Below, piece after piece: positions 41,911 through 49,350 of a stretch of DNA of 64,000 bases. The DNA is from Blastococcus sp. VKM Ac-2987 (lineage in GTDB: Bacteria; Actinomycetota; Actinomycetes; Mycobacteriales; Geodermatophilaceae). Under the pieces are notes generated by a model. The model ran no database searches and was not told the origin of the DNA. It saw only the letters and a program-made list of their open reading frames with translations. Position 1 is the stretch's first letter. Every line of letters starts with the position of its first letter. The stretch lies in assembly GCF_026967805.1 (NCBI RefSeq), contig NZ_JAPVBG010000001.1:1736047-1800046 (forward strand), written 5' to 3'. A program made the translations under genes and the position numbers.

Positions 41911-42654
41911 TCAGCCCCGGCCCGGCGTGCCCGGCCGGGCGCGCCGCACCAGGAGGTCGCGCAGCTCCCGGGTGTGCCGCCGGCTCACGACCAGCTCCGT
42001 GCCGCCGACGACCACCGTGCACCGCCCGGCGTCCATCCGGACCTCCTCGACGTGCTGGAGCGCGACCAGCAGCGACCGGTGGATGCGCACGAAGCCGGCG
42101 TCCTTCCAGCTCTCCTCCAGGGTGGTCAGCGGGACGCGGACCAGGTGGCTGCCCGACGCGGTGTGCAGCCGGGCGTAGTCACCCTGCGCCTCGACGTACC
42201 GGACGCCGGAGCGCGGGACGAACCTCGTCACACCCCCCAGCTCCACGGCGATGTCGTCGTCCACCGGCACGGGTCCACCGGCCCGCGCACCGACCACGCG
42301 GCGGACCGCCTCGGCCAGGCGGTCGTCGCGGACCGGCTTGAGGACGTAGTCGACGGCGCCGAGCTCGAACGCGTCCACCGCGTGGTCGTCGTGCGCGGTG
42401 ACGAAGACGACCGGCGGCGGCGCCTTGAACCGGGAGAGCACGCGCGCCAGGTCGACCCCGCTGAGCCCGGGCATGCGGATGTCGAGGAAGACGGCGTCGA
42501 CCGTCCGCTCCTGGAGCAGCCGCAGCGCCTCCGTGGCCGAGTCGCTGGTCAGCACCGTGCCGATCCGCCCGTCCCGCTCGAGCAGCCAGCGCAGCTCCTC
42601 GAGGGCCGGCCGCTCGTCGTCCACCACCAGGACGGTCAGCCTGTCTGCGGTCAC
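41911..42654 (-). CDS. LytTR-type response regulator
   Basis: Response regulator of 247 aa. Receiver domain (about 5-125; VLVVDDERPALEEL, phosphoacceptor in VDAVFLDIRMPG, Lys in VLKPVRDD) and a LytTR DNA-binding domain (about 145-240; VRYVEAQGDYARLHTASGSHLVRVPLTTLEESW...FVRIHRSLLVAL). The start is GTG 42654: it forms a GTGA overlap with the last of three upstream mini-ORFs and has GAGGAG five nt before it. LytS/LytR pairs beside symporters recall BtsSR, which senses pyruvate. Confidence 0.9.
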   Translation of the reverse strand: MTADRLTVLVVDDERPALEELRWLLERDGRIGTVLTSDSATEALRLLQERTVDAVFLDIRMPGLSGVDLARVLSRFKAPPPVVFVTAHDDHAVDAFELGAVDYVLKPVRDDRLAEAVRRVVGARAGGPVPVDDDIAVELGGVTRFVPRSGVRYVEAQGDYARLHTASGSHLVRVPLTTLEESWKDAGFVRIHRSLLVALQHVEEVRMDAGRCTVVVGGTELVVSRRHTRELRDLLVRRARPGTPGRG

Positions 42655-42731
42655 GAGCACTCCTCGCTGGCGCTCGTCGGCGTCGTGACCGACGGTGCCG
42701 TGTCCATGCGTGACCTCGCGAGCTCGGTCAC
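42651..42731 (-). CDS. Mini-ORF 3 (26 aa), directly upstream of the LytTR regulator
   Basis: GTG start, 26 codons, TGA. Peptide begins VTELARSRMDTAPSV and ends SASEECS. Start overlaps the stop of mini-ORF 2 as GTGA, and its own stop overlaps the regulator start in the same way. The codons near its end (GAG GAG TGC TCG TGA) supply the SD sequence for the next start. Whether the peptide has a function or only relays ribosomes is unknown. Confidence 0.55.
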   Translation of the reverse strand: MTELARSRMDTAPSVTTPTSASEECS

Positions 42732-42808
42732 GAGCACTCCTCGCTGGCGCTCGTCGGCGTCGTGACCGACGGTGCCGTGTCCATGCGTGACCTCGCGAGC
42801 TCGGTCAC
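42728..42808 (-). CDS. Mini-ORF 2 (26 aa)
   Basis: Identical at nucleotide level to mini-ORF 3. GTG start overlapping the stop of mini-ORF 1 (GTGA), with GAGGAG five nt upstream. Middle unit of the three. Confidence 0.55.
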   Translation of the reverse strand: MTELARSRMDTAPSVTTPTSASEECS

Positions 42809-42885
42809 GAGCACTCCTCGCTGGCGCTCGTCGGCGTCGTGACCGACGGTGCTGCGCCCATGCGTGACCTCGCAAGCTCGGTCAC
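42805..42885 (-). CDS. Mini-ORF 1 (26 aa), overlapping the kinase stop
   Basis: GTG start overlapping the histidine kinase stop codon (GTGA); a GGAG in the kinase gene lies 7 nt before it. The peptide reads VTELARSRMGAAPSV and ends SASEECS, differing from the other two at residues 10 and 11 (GA for DT), so it is the more diverged unit. Confidence 0.55.
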   Translation of the reverse strand: MTELARSRMGAAPSVTTPTSASEECS

Positions 42886-44009
42886 GGGCGCACTCCGGGC
42901 GCGAACTTGGGAACCCGCACGATGACCTTCGTCCCCGCGCCAGGGCCGGTCTCGACGACCAGACCGTAATCGTCCCCGAATGCGGTGCGCAGCCGGGCGT
43001 CGACGTTGCCCAGCCCCACCGAGTCGACCGACACGTCACCGGCGAGCGCCCGCCGCACCTTCTCCGGGTCCTCGCCGATCCCGTCGTCCTCGACCGAGAT
43101 CAGGCACTCCCCGCCCTGGTCGGCGGCGATGATCGTCACCGTCCCGGTGCCCGGCTTGCGTTCCAGACCGTGCCGCACCGCGTTCTCCACCAGCGGCTGC
43201 AGGCAGAGGAACGGGACGGCGACCGGTAGGACCTCCTGCGCCACCCGGAGCGTGACCTGGAGCCGGTCACCGAACCGCGCCTTCTCCAGCACCAGGTACC
43301 GCTCGATCGACCGCAGCTCCTCGGCCAGGGTCGTGTACTCGCCGTGGTGGCTGAAGGAGTACCGGGTGAAGTCGGCGAACTCCAGCAGGAGCTCGCGCGC
43401 CCGCTCGGGGTCGGTCCGGACGAACGAGGCGATCGCGGTCAGCGAGTTGTAGATGAAGTGGGGGCTGATCTGCGCCCGCAGCGCCCGGACCTCGGCCTCC
43501 ATCAGCCGCGTCCGCGAGGCGTCGAGCTCGGCCAGTTCCAGGTTCCCCGACACCCAGCGCGCGACCTCGGTCGCGGCCCGGACGAGCCCGGCGGAGGCGG
43601 ACGGGGTGAACGCCTGGAGGGTGCCGACCACCCGGTCCTCCACCACCAGCGGGCTGATCACGACCTGCCGCAGCGCGCACGCCGCGTCCGAGCAGGCGAA
43701 GTCCCTGCGGTCCCGCACCACAGTGCCGCCCGACTCGAGGACGATGGCGGCGAGGGCGGCCGCGTCCGGCTCGTGGTGGCCGAAGCGTCCGTCCCAGGCC
43801 AGCGTCGTCACGGTGTCGGTCAGCGCGACGGCCGGAGCCCCGAGCAGGTCCCGCAGGTGCCGGATCGCGCGTCCGGCGGAGCCGCTGGTCAGGCCCTCGC
43901 GCAGCTCCGGCGCCGTGAGGGAGGCCGAGTGGAGGGTCCGGAACGTCGCCTGCTCCGCCTCCGTGCCCAGGTGGCCGGGGCGCAGCCAGCGCAGTGCTCC
44001 ATGCGTCAC
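42882..44009 (-). CDS. LytS-type sensor histidine kinase (GAF + His_kinase)
   Basis: Soluble sensor kinase of 375 aa. The N-terminal part (about 40-165) is GAF-like, with a pair of Cys in FACSDAACALRQVV that could bind metal, a cluster or a thiol signal. Then the PF06580-type phosphorylation motif LRAQISPHFIYNSLTAI and a HATPase_c domain with N-box QPLVENAVRHG and G1 VEDDGIG. GTG 44009 follows GGAGG at good spacing. It lacks the membrane helices of LytS/BtsS, so it probably senses an internal signal. First gene of the operon leading to the response regulator and symporter. Confidence 0.9.
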   Translation of the reverse strand: MTHGALRWLRPGHLGTEAEQATFRTLHSASLTAPELREGLTSGSAGRAIRHLRDLLGAPAVALTDTVTTLAWDGRFGHHEPDAAALAAIVLESGGTVVRDRRDFACSDAACALRQVVISPLVVEDRVVGTLQAFTPSASAGLVRAATEVARWVSGNLELAELDASRTRLMEAEVRALRAQISPHFIYNSLTAIASFVRTDPERARELLLEFADFTRYSFSHHGEYTTLAEELRSIERYLVLEKARFGDRLQVTLRVAQEVLPVAVPFLCLQPLVENAVRHGLERKPGTGTVTIIAADQGGECLISVEDDGIGEDPEKVRRALAGDVSVDSVGLGNVDARLRTAFGDDYGLVVETGPGAGTKVIVRVPKFAPGVRP

Positions 44010-44205
44010 GGTGTCTCCCTCCAGCCGGCCCCGCCGGCCGTCGGACGGTGGGCCAGCGAACCGTAGATCCTGACGGCCCGCGCACGTGAGCGACCCGGCG
44101 TCGCTGCAGGGTCTCGCCGGTACGGCGATGTCGGTCGGGCCGGGACGTAGCCGGATCGCTGCACCGCCGTAACGCCGTCCGAACAGGGCCCGGGTGCAAT
44201 GGCTC

Positions 44206-45519
44206 ATGGTCGCGATCAGTGCTGCGTCGTCGGGATGGTTCGCGGTGGCCCGCACCGCCGAGGTCGGCACCACGCCGGTGCCGGTCGGGGCCGGCGGGCG
44301 CGGCTACGTCGTCGTCCGCCTGTCACCCGGGGGCGAGGTGAGCGCGTTCCCCGCCCGCTGCCCGCACCGGGCGGTCCCGCTGGCCGCGGCCACGGTCACC
44401 GGCGGGCGGCTGGAGTGCCCCCGTCACGGGTGGCGGTTCGACGCCGACGGCCGCTGCGTCGCCGCTCCGTCCCTGGGCCCGGCCGGCGTCCCGCCGCCGC
44501 GGGCGGACCTGCCCGTGCCCTGGGCCGTGGAGGAGCGGCACGGCTGGGTGTGGCTCGCACCCGACCGGACGACGGCGGCGGTCCCGGCGCGGTCCGCCGG
44601 GCTCCCGCGGCCCGAGGCGGTGCCCCCGCCCCAGGGCCCGCGCGGGCCGGTGTTCGGCAACCTCGACCCGTCGCTGCCCGCCGCCTGGCACCCGGTGGCA
44701 CTGTCGGCCGAGCTGCGGCCGGGAGGGTGGCTGCAGGTCCGCCTGCTGGGCCGCACCTGGACGCTGCGGCGGGACGACGCCGGGCTGCGGGTGGAGCCGC
44801 CGGCGTTCGCCGCCCGCGAGCGGCAGGGCGTGATCGAGCTGGCCCCGGAGGAGCCGGCCGACGTCCCCCTCGACGTGCCGGAGGCGACCGACCGGCGGTT
44901 CCTCTCCCGCTGGCTGGCGCCCCGGCGCACCGCCGCACCCGCGGCCGTCGTCGCCGACCTGCTCCTGGACGTCGCCCGGCTCCCCTTCGTGCACGCGGCG
45001 ACGACCGGGGCGGCGGACCACCCGGAGGTGCCGCCGTACGAGGTCGTCCGGGATCCCGGGGGCTTCACCAGCGTGCAGGAGCAGTGGTGCGACGACCCGC
45101 TGGACCCCGAGGTGGCCCTGGGCGGGCGGCCGCTGCGGCAGCGCCGGCGGGTCACCTACGCCTACCGGGCGCCGTTCCGGCTGCGGATGCGCCGCGACCA
45201 GCTCGACTCCGGGTCGACGACGACGGTCCTCACGCTGCTGCAGCCCGAGGACGCCGACTCCACGCGCGTGCTGACCCGGGTCCTGCTGTCGGCGGGGCCG
45301 GGGCACCCGCTGCCCTCCCGCGGGCAGCTCGCCGGCGCCGTCGCCGCCGAGCAGCAGGCGCTGGACGCCGACCTGGCGCAGCTGGCCGGCACCGGCCTCG
45401 CCGGTCTGCCGCTGGACCGCCGGGACGAGCTGCACCTGCCCGCCGACCGGCTGGGCCTCGCTGTGCGCGACGCCCTCTGCGACTTCCGGATGGCAGGACG
45501 GCCGCGGCTGGCCGCCTGA
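44206..45519 (+). CDS. Rieske [2Fe-2S] protein of the ring-hydroxylating oxygenase type, mononuclear iron site altered
   Basis: Protein of about 437 aa. The N-terminal Rieske domain is intact: C-P-H-R-A-V-P-L and C-P-R-H-G-W-R-F give the two Cys and two His ligands. The C-terminal part resembles VanA-like catalytic domains, but the iron motif, normally D-x-x-H-x-x-x-x-H, reads D-V-A-R-L-P-F-V-H (bases 44968-44994): the first His is Arg. The protein may therefore not be an oxygenase in the usual sense. Start taken at ATG 44206; GTG 44194 is also possible. Convergent with a zinc-ribbon gene 4 bp away, divergent from the kinase. Confidence 0.8.
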   Translation: MVAISAASSGWFAVARTAEVGTTPVPVGAGGRGYVVVRLSPGGEVSAFPARCPHRAVPLAAATVTGGRLECPRHGWRFDADGRCVAAPSLGPAGVPPPRADLPVPWAVEERHGWVWLAPDRTTAAVPARSAGLPRPEAVPPPQGPRGPVFGNLDPSLPAAWHPVALSAELRPGGWLQVRLLGRTWTLRRDDAGLRVEPPAFAARERQGVIELAPEEPADVPLDVPEATDRRFLSRWLAPRRTAAPAAVVADLLLDVARLPFVHAATTGAADHPEVPPYEVVRDPGGFTSVQEQWCDDPLDPEVALGGRPLRQRRRVTYAYRAPFRLRMRRDQLDSGSTTTVLTLLQPEDADSTRVLTRVLLSAGPGHPLPSRGQLAGAVAAEQQALDADLAQLAGTGLAGLPLDRRDELHLPADRLGLAVRDALCDFRMAGRPRLAA

Positions 45520-45523
45520 CCCC

Positions 45524-45676
45524 TCACCCGGCCGGGAGCCGCTCCCCGCACCGCGGGCAGACCGTCGGTGGGTCCTCGTCGGCCAGCCCGCCGCACGCCG
45601 GGCACACCCGGCGCAACCAGCAGGCAGGGTCGCCGCCGTCGTCCTCGGGCCGCCGCCGCGACCCCTCGTCGTCCAC
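45524..45676 (-). CDS. Small zinc-ribbon protein (50 aa)
   Basis: Short gene with an excellent SD sequence (GAGGAGG five nt before GTG 45676). The product is acidic at the start (VDDEGSRRRPEDDGGDP), then CWLRRVCPACGG and, after a DEDPP spacer, VCPRCGERLPAG. Two C-P-x-C knuckles 12 residues apart form a zinc ribbon. The compact form and bias are those of a real coding gene rather than noise. It is convergent with the Rieske gene and divergent from the lipoprotein gene. Role unknown; such ribbons often bind nucleic acid or partner proteins. Confidence 0.75.
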   Translation of the reverse strand: MDDEGSRRRPEDDGGDPACWLRRVCPACGGLADEDPPTVCPRCGERLPAG

Positions 45677-45782
45677 GCGGCCTCCTCAATGCGACAACTC
45701 TGTTGCGGTCCGCCGACCGGAGGGTCCCGGCGACCGGGCGGGGTAGCCCTGGACGGTCGTACACCACTCCAGGAGGTCCAGC

Positions 45783-46403
45783 ATGACCCGCCGCCGCACG
45801 CGCACGCATCCGCTCGCCGCCCTGCTCTTCGCCGCGGCCCTGCCGTTGGCTGCCTGCGGCGGGGGCGACGCAGGCGAGGACGCGGGGGTGGACGACGTGG
45901 CGCTGGACGACGCGGGGGTCGACGACCTGGACAACCCGCTCGACGTCCCCGGCGACGAGGTGATCGGCGGGAACCCCGGGCCCGACGAGGCCGTCACGCG
46001 GGACATCAAGATCACCGCTCTGCAGCTCGCCTACCCCGACGACGGCCTGTGGGAGGAGGGCGCGGAGGTTCCGCTGTACGCCGCCATCGCCAACACCGGG
46101 GTCACCGGCGACCGGCTGATCGACGTCGTCGGCGAGGACTTCGCCGACGCGGAGCTCGTGGCGGTCGACGGGGCCGACGGGGCGATCGAGGTCAACGAGG
46201 ACGACAACGTCTACCTGGAGCCCGAGGGCCCGCCCTCGGTGGTGCTGACCGGCCTGGACACGACCCTGCGCTCGTCCCAGTCGATCCCGGTCACGTTCGT
46301 GTTCGAGGAGGCCGGCGAGGTGACCCTCGAGGCGCCGGTCGCCTCCTCGCCCCCCGGCCAGGGCGACTTCACCGCCCCGCAGGACCCGACGACGGAGGAC
46401 TGA
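45783..46403 (+). CDS. Secreted lipoprotein with PCuAC-like fold but no evident copper ligands
   Basis: Lipoprotein of 206 aa: signal peptide ending L-A-A-C with lipidated C25, then an acidic linker with a repeated DDAGVDD pattern (30-60) and a beta-rich domain (about 70-190). The domain follows the PCu(A)C copper chaperone plan (YAAIANTGVTGDRLIDVVGEDFADAELV...VVLTGLDTTLRSSQSIPVTFVFEEAGEVTLEAPVA), but the H-x-n-M...H-x-M ligands of PCuAC are absent. It may have another extracellular role. SD sequence AGGAGG before ATG 45783. Confidence 0.78.
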   Translation: MTRRRTRTHPLAALLFAAALPLAACGGGDAGEDAGVDDVALDDAGVDDLDNPLDVPGDEVIGGNPGPDEAVTRDIKITALQLAYPDDGLWEEGAEVPLYAAIANTGVTGDRLIDVVGEDFADAELVAVDGADGAIEVNEDDNVYLEPEGPPSVVLTGLDTTLRSSQSIPVTFVFEEAGEVTLEAPVASSPPGQGDFTAPQDPTTED

Positions 46404-46411
46404 TCGTCCTG

Positions 46412-46435
46412 CGGGAGGACCCGCGAGTCCTCCCG
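46412..46435 (+). terminator. Terminator hairpin after the lipoprotein gene
   Basis: CGGGAGGAC-ccgcga-GTCCTCCCG: perfect 9-bp stem with a 6-nt loop. Confidence 0.75.
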
Positions 46436-46465
46436 AGGGGCGACGAGATCCGGCGGAACGATCCC

Positions 46466-46471
46466 TAGGCT
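46466..46471 (+). promoter_or_regulatory. -10-like box TAGGCT for leaderless kinase gene
   Basis: TAGGCT is followed by 8 nt and the ATG at 46480. Confidence 0.5.
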
Positions 46472-46479
46472 TTCGGCCC

Positions 46480-47661
46480 ATGGACCGGTCCGCGCCCGTC
46501 GAGCGCCTGACGGCGCGGCTCCGGGAGCAGCCGTTCCTCGTCGACGTCGCGCTGGCGGCGGCCATCGGCCTGGTCACGGTGGTGCTGCCCAGCGGGTCGT
46601 ACTGGCCGGACGACGTCGCGGCCTTCGTCCTCGGCGTGCTGCTGGTGGCGCCGCTGGCGTGGCGCCGCCGGGCACCGGTCGCCGCGGCGGTGGTCGTGGT
46701 CGTGGTCTGCCTGCTGGAGCTGGTGGTCTCCTCCCAGTTCCTCGCGGCGAACTACGCGGCGCTGGTGATGGTGTACTCGCTGGCCGCCTACGCCCCGCGC
46801 TGGGCCGGCCGGGCGGGCCTCGCCGTCGGGCTCGTCGGCGCCCTGCTCGCCAGCTTCCAGTACTACTCCACCAACGTGTTCGACGCCGCCTTCCCCGCGG
46901 GTTCCATCGGCGTGGCCGTCGTGGCCGCGTGGGCGCTGGGCGACCTCCGCCGCGCGCGGATGCTGCGGCTGGCCGGGCTGGAGGAGCGCGCCCGGCTGCT
47001 GGAGCAGGAGCGCGACCAGGAGATGCGGCTGGCGGCCACCGCCGAGCGGGCCCGGATCGCCCGCGAGATGCACGACGTCGTGGCCCACTCCCTCTCGGTC
47101 GTCATCGCCCAGGCCGACGGCGGCCGGTACGCCGGGCGGACCGAGCCGCAGGCCGCGACCGACGCGCTGGAGGCGATCGCCGCGACCGGCCGCCAGGCCC
47201 TGGCCGACATGCGCGCGCTGCTCGGCGTGCTGCGCGACGGCGGCGGGGAGGAGTACGCCCCCCAGCCGGACGTCGAGGCGATCCCCGCCCTGGTCGAGGA
47301 CGTGCGGGCCAGCGGCCTGGACGTGGACCTGATCGTGGAGGGCACCCCCCAGCCGCTCCCGGCCGGGCCGCAGCTGGCCGCCTACCGGATCGTCCAGGAG
47401 TCGCTCACGAACGTGCTCAAGCACGCCGGGCCGGCCGGCCGGGCCTGGGTGCGCCTGCAGTGGCGACCCGATGCGCTGGAGCTGTCCGTGCTCGACGACG
47501 GCCGCGGCGCCTCGGCCGCCGGCGTCTCCGACGGCAAGGGGCAGGGCTTGCGCGGGATGCGGGAGCGGGCGCAGCTGCACGGCGGGCGGCTCGATGCCGG
47601 CCCGCGACACGGCGGAGGGTTCGGCGTGCATGCGGCGCTGCCCTACCGTTCGGCCCGATGA
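46480..47661 (+). CDS. Sensor histidine kinase, DesK/NarL-associated type (HisKA_3)
   Basis: Membrane kinase of 393 aa. Four or five hydrophobic helices in the first 160 residues without a large outer domain, a coiled coil (LEERARLLEQERDQEMRLAATAERARIAREMHDVVAHSLSV) carrying the HisKA_3 phosphorylation His in R-E-M-H-D-V-V-A-H, and a HATPase_c domain (YRIVQESLTNVLKHA; LDDGRG; GLRGMRERAQLHGGRL). The stop overlaps the response regulator ATG (ATGA). Its neighbours downstream are an ABC exporter, an arrangement common for cell-envelope stress or antimicrobial-peptide response modules. Confidence 0.9.
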   Translation: MDRSAPVERLTARLREQPFLVDVALAAAIGLVTVVLPSGSYWPDDVAAFVLGVLLVAPLAWRRRAPVAAAVVVVVVCLLELVVSSQFLAANYAALVMVYSLAAYAPRWAGRAGLAVGLVGALLASFQYYSTNVFDAAFPAGSIGVAVVAAWALGDLRRARMLRLAGLEERARLLEQERDQEMRLAATAERARIAREMHDVVAHSLSVVIAQADGGRYAGRTEPQAATDALEAIAATGRQALADMRALLGVLRDGGGEEYAPQPDVEAIPALVEDVRASGLDVDLIVEGTPQPLPAGPQLAAYRIVQESLTNVLKHAGPAGRAWVRLQWRPDALELSVLDDGRGASAAGVSDGKGQGLRGMRERAQLHGGRLDAGPRHGGGFGVHAALPYRSAR

Positions 47662-48353
47662 GCGCGATCCGGGTGGTCCTCGTGGACGACCAGCAGATGG
47701 TCCGGGCGGGGTTCCGCATGGTGATCGACTCCCAGCCCGACCTCACCGTGGTGGGGGAGGCCGGCGACGGCGCGGCGGCGGTCGAGCTGCTGGTGCGCAC
47801 CCCCGCCGACGTCGTCCTGATGGACATCCGCATGCCCGGCACCGACGGGATCGAGGCGACCCGGCAGGTCACCGCGCAGCCCGAGCCGCCGCGGGTCGTC
47901 GTCCTGACGACGTTCGACCTCGACGAGTACGTCATGGCCGCGATCGGCGCCGGGGCCAGCGGCTTCCTGCTCAAGGACGCCGCCCCCGAGGACATGCTCG
48001 CCGCCATCCGGACGGTGCACGCGGGCGACTCGGTGATCGCGGCCAGCTCCACCCGCCGGCTGCTGCAGCACGTCGCTCCCCTGCTGCGCGGCGGGGCACC
48101 GGTCCCGCCGGCCGGCGACGCCGATCCGGGCCTGGCCGAGCTCACCCCGCGCGAGCGCGAGGTGCTCGAGCAGATGGCCTACGGCGCCACCAACAGCGAG
48201 ATCGCCGCGCACTTCTTCGTCAGCGAGGCGACGGTGAAGACCCACGTCGGCCGGGTGCTGGCCAAGACCGGGTCGCGCGACCGGGTGCAGGCCGTCGTCC
48301 TGGCCTACCGCACCGGCCTGGTCGCCCCGGCGGACCTGCTCCGCAACGCCTGA
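47658..48353 (+). CDS. NarL/LuxR-type response regulator
   Basis: Cognate regulator of 231 aa. Receiver (about 5-120) with VVLVDDQQMVRAGF, phosphoacceptor in VVLMDIRMPG and Lys in LLKDAAPED. C-terminal LuxR HTH (about 160-220; LTPREREVLEQMAYGATNSEIAAHFFVSEATVKTHVGRVL). ATG 47658 overlaps the kinase stop, ensuring matched synthesis. The MacB-like exporter genes start 220 bp downstream and are its most likely targets. Confidence 0.92.
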   Translation: MSAIRVVLVDDQQMVRAGFRMVIDSQPDLTVVGEAGDGAAAVELLVRTPADVVLMDIRMPGTDGIEATRQVTAQPEPPRVVVLTTFDLDEYVMAAIGAGASGFLLKDAAPEDMLAAIRTVHAGDSVIAASSTRRLLQHVAPLLRGGAPVPPAGDADPGLAELTPREREVLEQMAYGATNSEIAAHFFVSEATVKTHVGRVLAKTGSRDRVQAVVLAYRTGLVAPADLLRNA

Positions 48354-48362
48354 GGCTCGCCG

Positions 48363-48418
48363 GCGATGTGCGCCGGGGCGGGTTCCCCGACCCGGCACGC
48401 GCCGGCGGCGCACATCGC
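48363..48418 (+). terminator. Terminator-like stem after the response regulator
   Basis: GCGATGTGCGCCG (48363-48375) pairs perfectly with CGGCGCACATCGC (48406-48418), 30-nt loop. Confidence 0.6.
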
Positions 48419-48534
48419 TCGTCCCGCGGGCCCTCCTCCTGCGGGATGACGGCGCGGTCCCCCCGGGGGCCCACCCGCGGCGGCCGGAGGATCGCTCCCC
48501 GCTCCGACGCGGGCGGAGGGGGCCGACCGGCAGC

Positions 48535-48555
48535 GTGATCACCGTCGAAGATCAC
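48535..48555. promoter_or_regulatory. Inverted repeat GTGATC-N9-GATCAC upstream of the ABC exporter
   Basis: Perfect 6-bp half sites with 9-bp centre, 18 bp before the ATG of the ATPase gene. Candidate binding site for the adjacent NarL-type regulator. Confidence 0.45.
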
Positions 48556-48572
48556 TGCCTCCGGAGGTCCGC

Positions 48573-49346
48573 ATGTCCGTCCCCGTCATGACCGTCCCCG
48601 GCGAGCCGCCGGCCTCGCTGTCCACCGCCGCCGTGCGCGCCTCCGGGCTGCGGAAGACCTACGGCACGGGCGAGACCGCCGTCCACGCGCTCGCCGGCGT
48701 CGACGTCGCCTTCGCCGCGGGCGAGTTCACCGCGATCATGGGCCCGTCCGGCTCGGGCAAGTCCACCCTCATGCACTGCCTCGCGGGCCTGGACTCCGCC
48801 ACCGCCGGCGAGGTCTGGCTCGGCGGCACCGAGCTGACCCGGCTGAAGGACGACGAGCTGACGAAGCTGCGCCGCCAGCGGATCGGCTTCGTCTTCCAGT
48901 CGTTCAACCTGCTCCCCGTGCTCGACGCCCGCGACAACATCGCGCTGCCCATGCAGCTGGCCGGGCAGCGCCCCGACAAGGTCTGGCTGGATTCGGTCAT
49001 CGCCCGGCTGGGGCTGCGCGAGCGGCTCGGCCACCGTCCGCACGAGCTGTCCGGCGGCCAGCAGCAGCGGGTGGCCATCGCCCGCGCGCTGCTCCCCCGC
49101 CCGGACGTCGTCTTCGCCGACGAGCCCACCGGGAACCTGGACTCGCGCTCAGGCGCCGAGGTGCTGGGGCTGCTGCGGTCGAGCGTGAAGGAGACCGGCC
49201 AGACCGTCGTCATGGTCACCCACGACCCCGTCGCCGCCGCCTACGCCGACCGCGTCGTGCTGTTGGCCGATGGCCGGCTCGCCGGCGACATCGACGCCCC
49301 GACGGCCGAGTCCGTGCTGGACGCGCTCCGCGGGCTGGGGGCCTGA
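48573..49346 (+). CDS. ABC transporter ATP-binding protein (MacB/LolD-like)
   Basis: ATPase of 257 aa. Walker A GPSGSGKST (about residue 52), Q-loop FVFQSFNLLP, signature LSGGQQQRVAIARAL and Walker B VVFADEPTGNLD place it in the MacB/LolD/FtsE group, which works with FtsX-like permeases in mechanotransmission or export. ATG 48573 has GGAGG upstream. The permease gene follows after 4 nt. Preceded by a two-component system, so probably part of an inducible export or peptide-resistance unit. Confidence 0.92.
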   Translation: MSVPVMTVPGEPPASLSTAAVRASGLRKTYGTGETAVHALAGVDVAFAAGEFTAIMGPSGSGKSTLMHCLAGLDSATAGEVWLGGTELTRLKDDELTKLRRQRIGFVFQSFNLLPVLDARDNIALPMQLAGQRPDKVWLDSVIARLGLRERLGHRPHELSGGQQQRVAIARALLPRPDVVFADEPTGNLDSRSGAEVLGLLRSSVKETGQTVVMVTHDPVAAAYADRVVLLADGRLAGDIDAPTAESVLDALRGLGA

Positions 49347-49350
49347 CGTC

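Larger units (their letters stand above)
42650..42880. repeat. Three tandem 77-bp repeats between kinase and regulator genes
   Basis: Units 42650-42726 and 42727-42803 are identical; the unit 42804-42880 differs at four positions. A fourth partial match (GTCACG then GCACTCC) continues into the kinase gene end. Each unit is one mini-ORF long (see separate entries). Confidence 0.95.

Noticed and set aside
42651-42875. Minus-strand 74-codon open frame spanning the 77-bp repeats as one protein
   Set aside because: It crosses units in changing phase because 77 is not a multiple of three, and has no SD sequence; the three overlapping 26-codon frames explain the region better.
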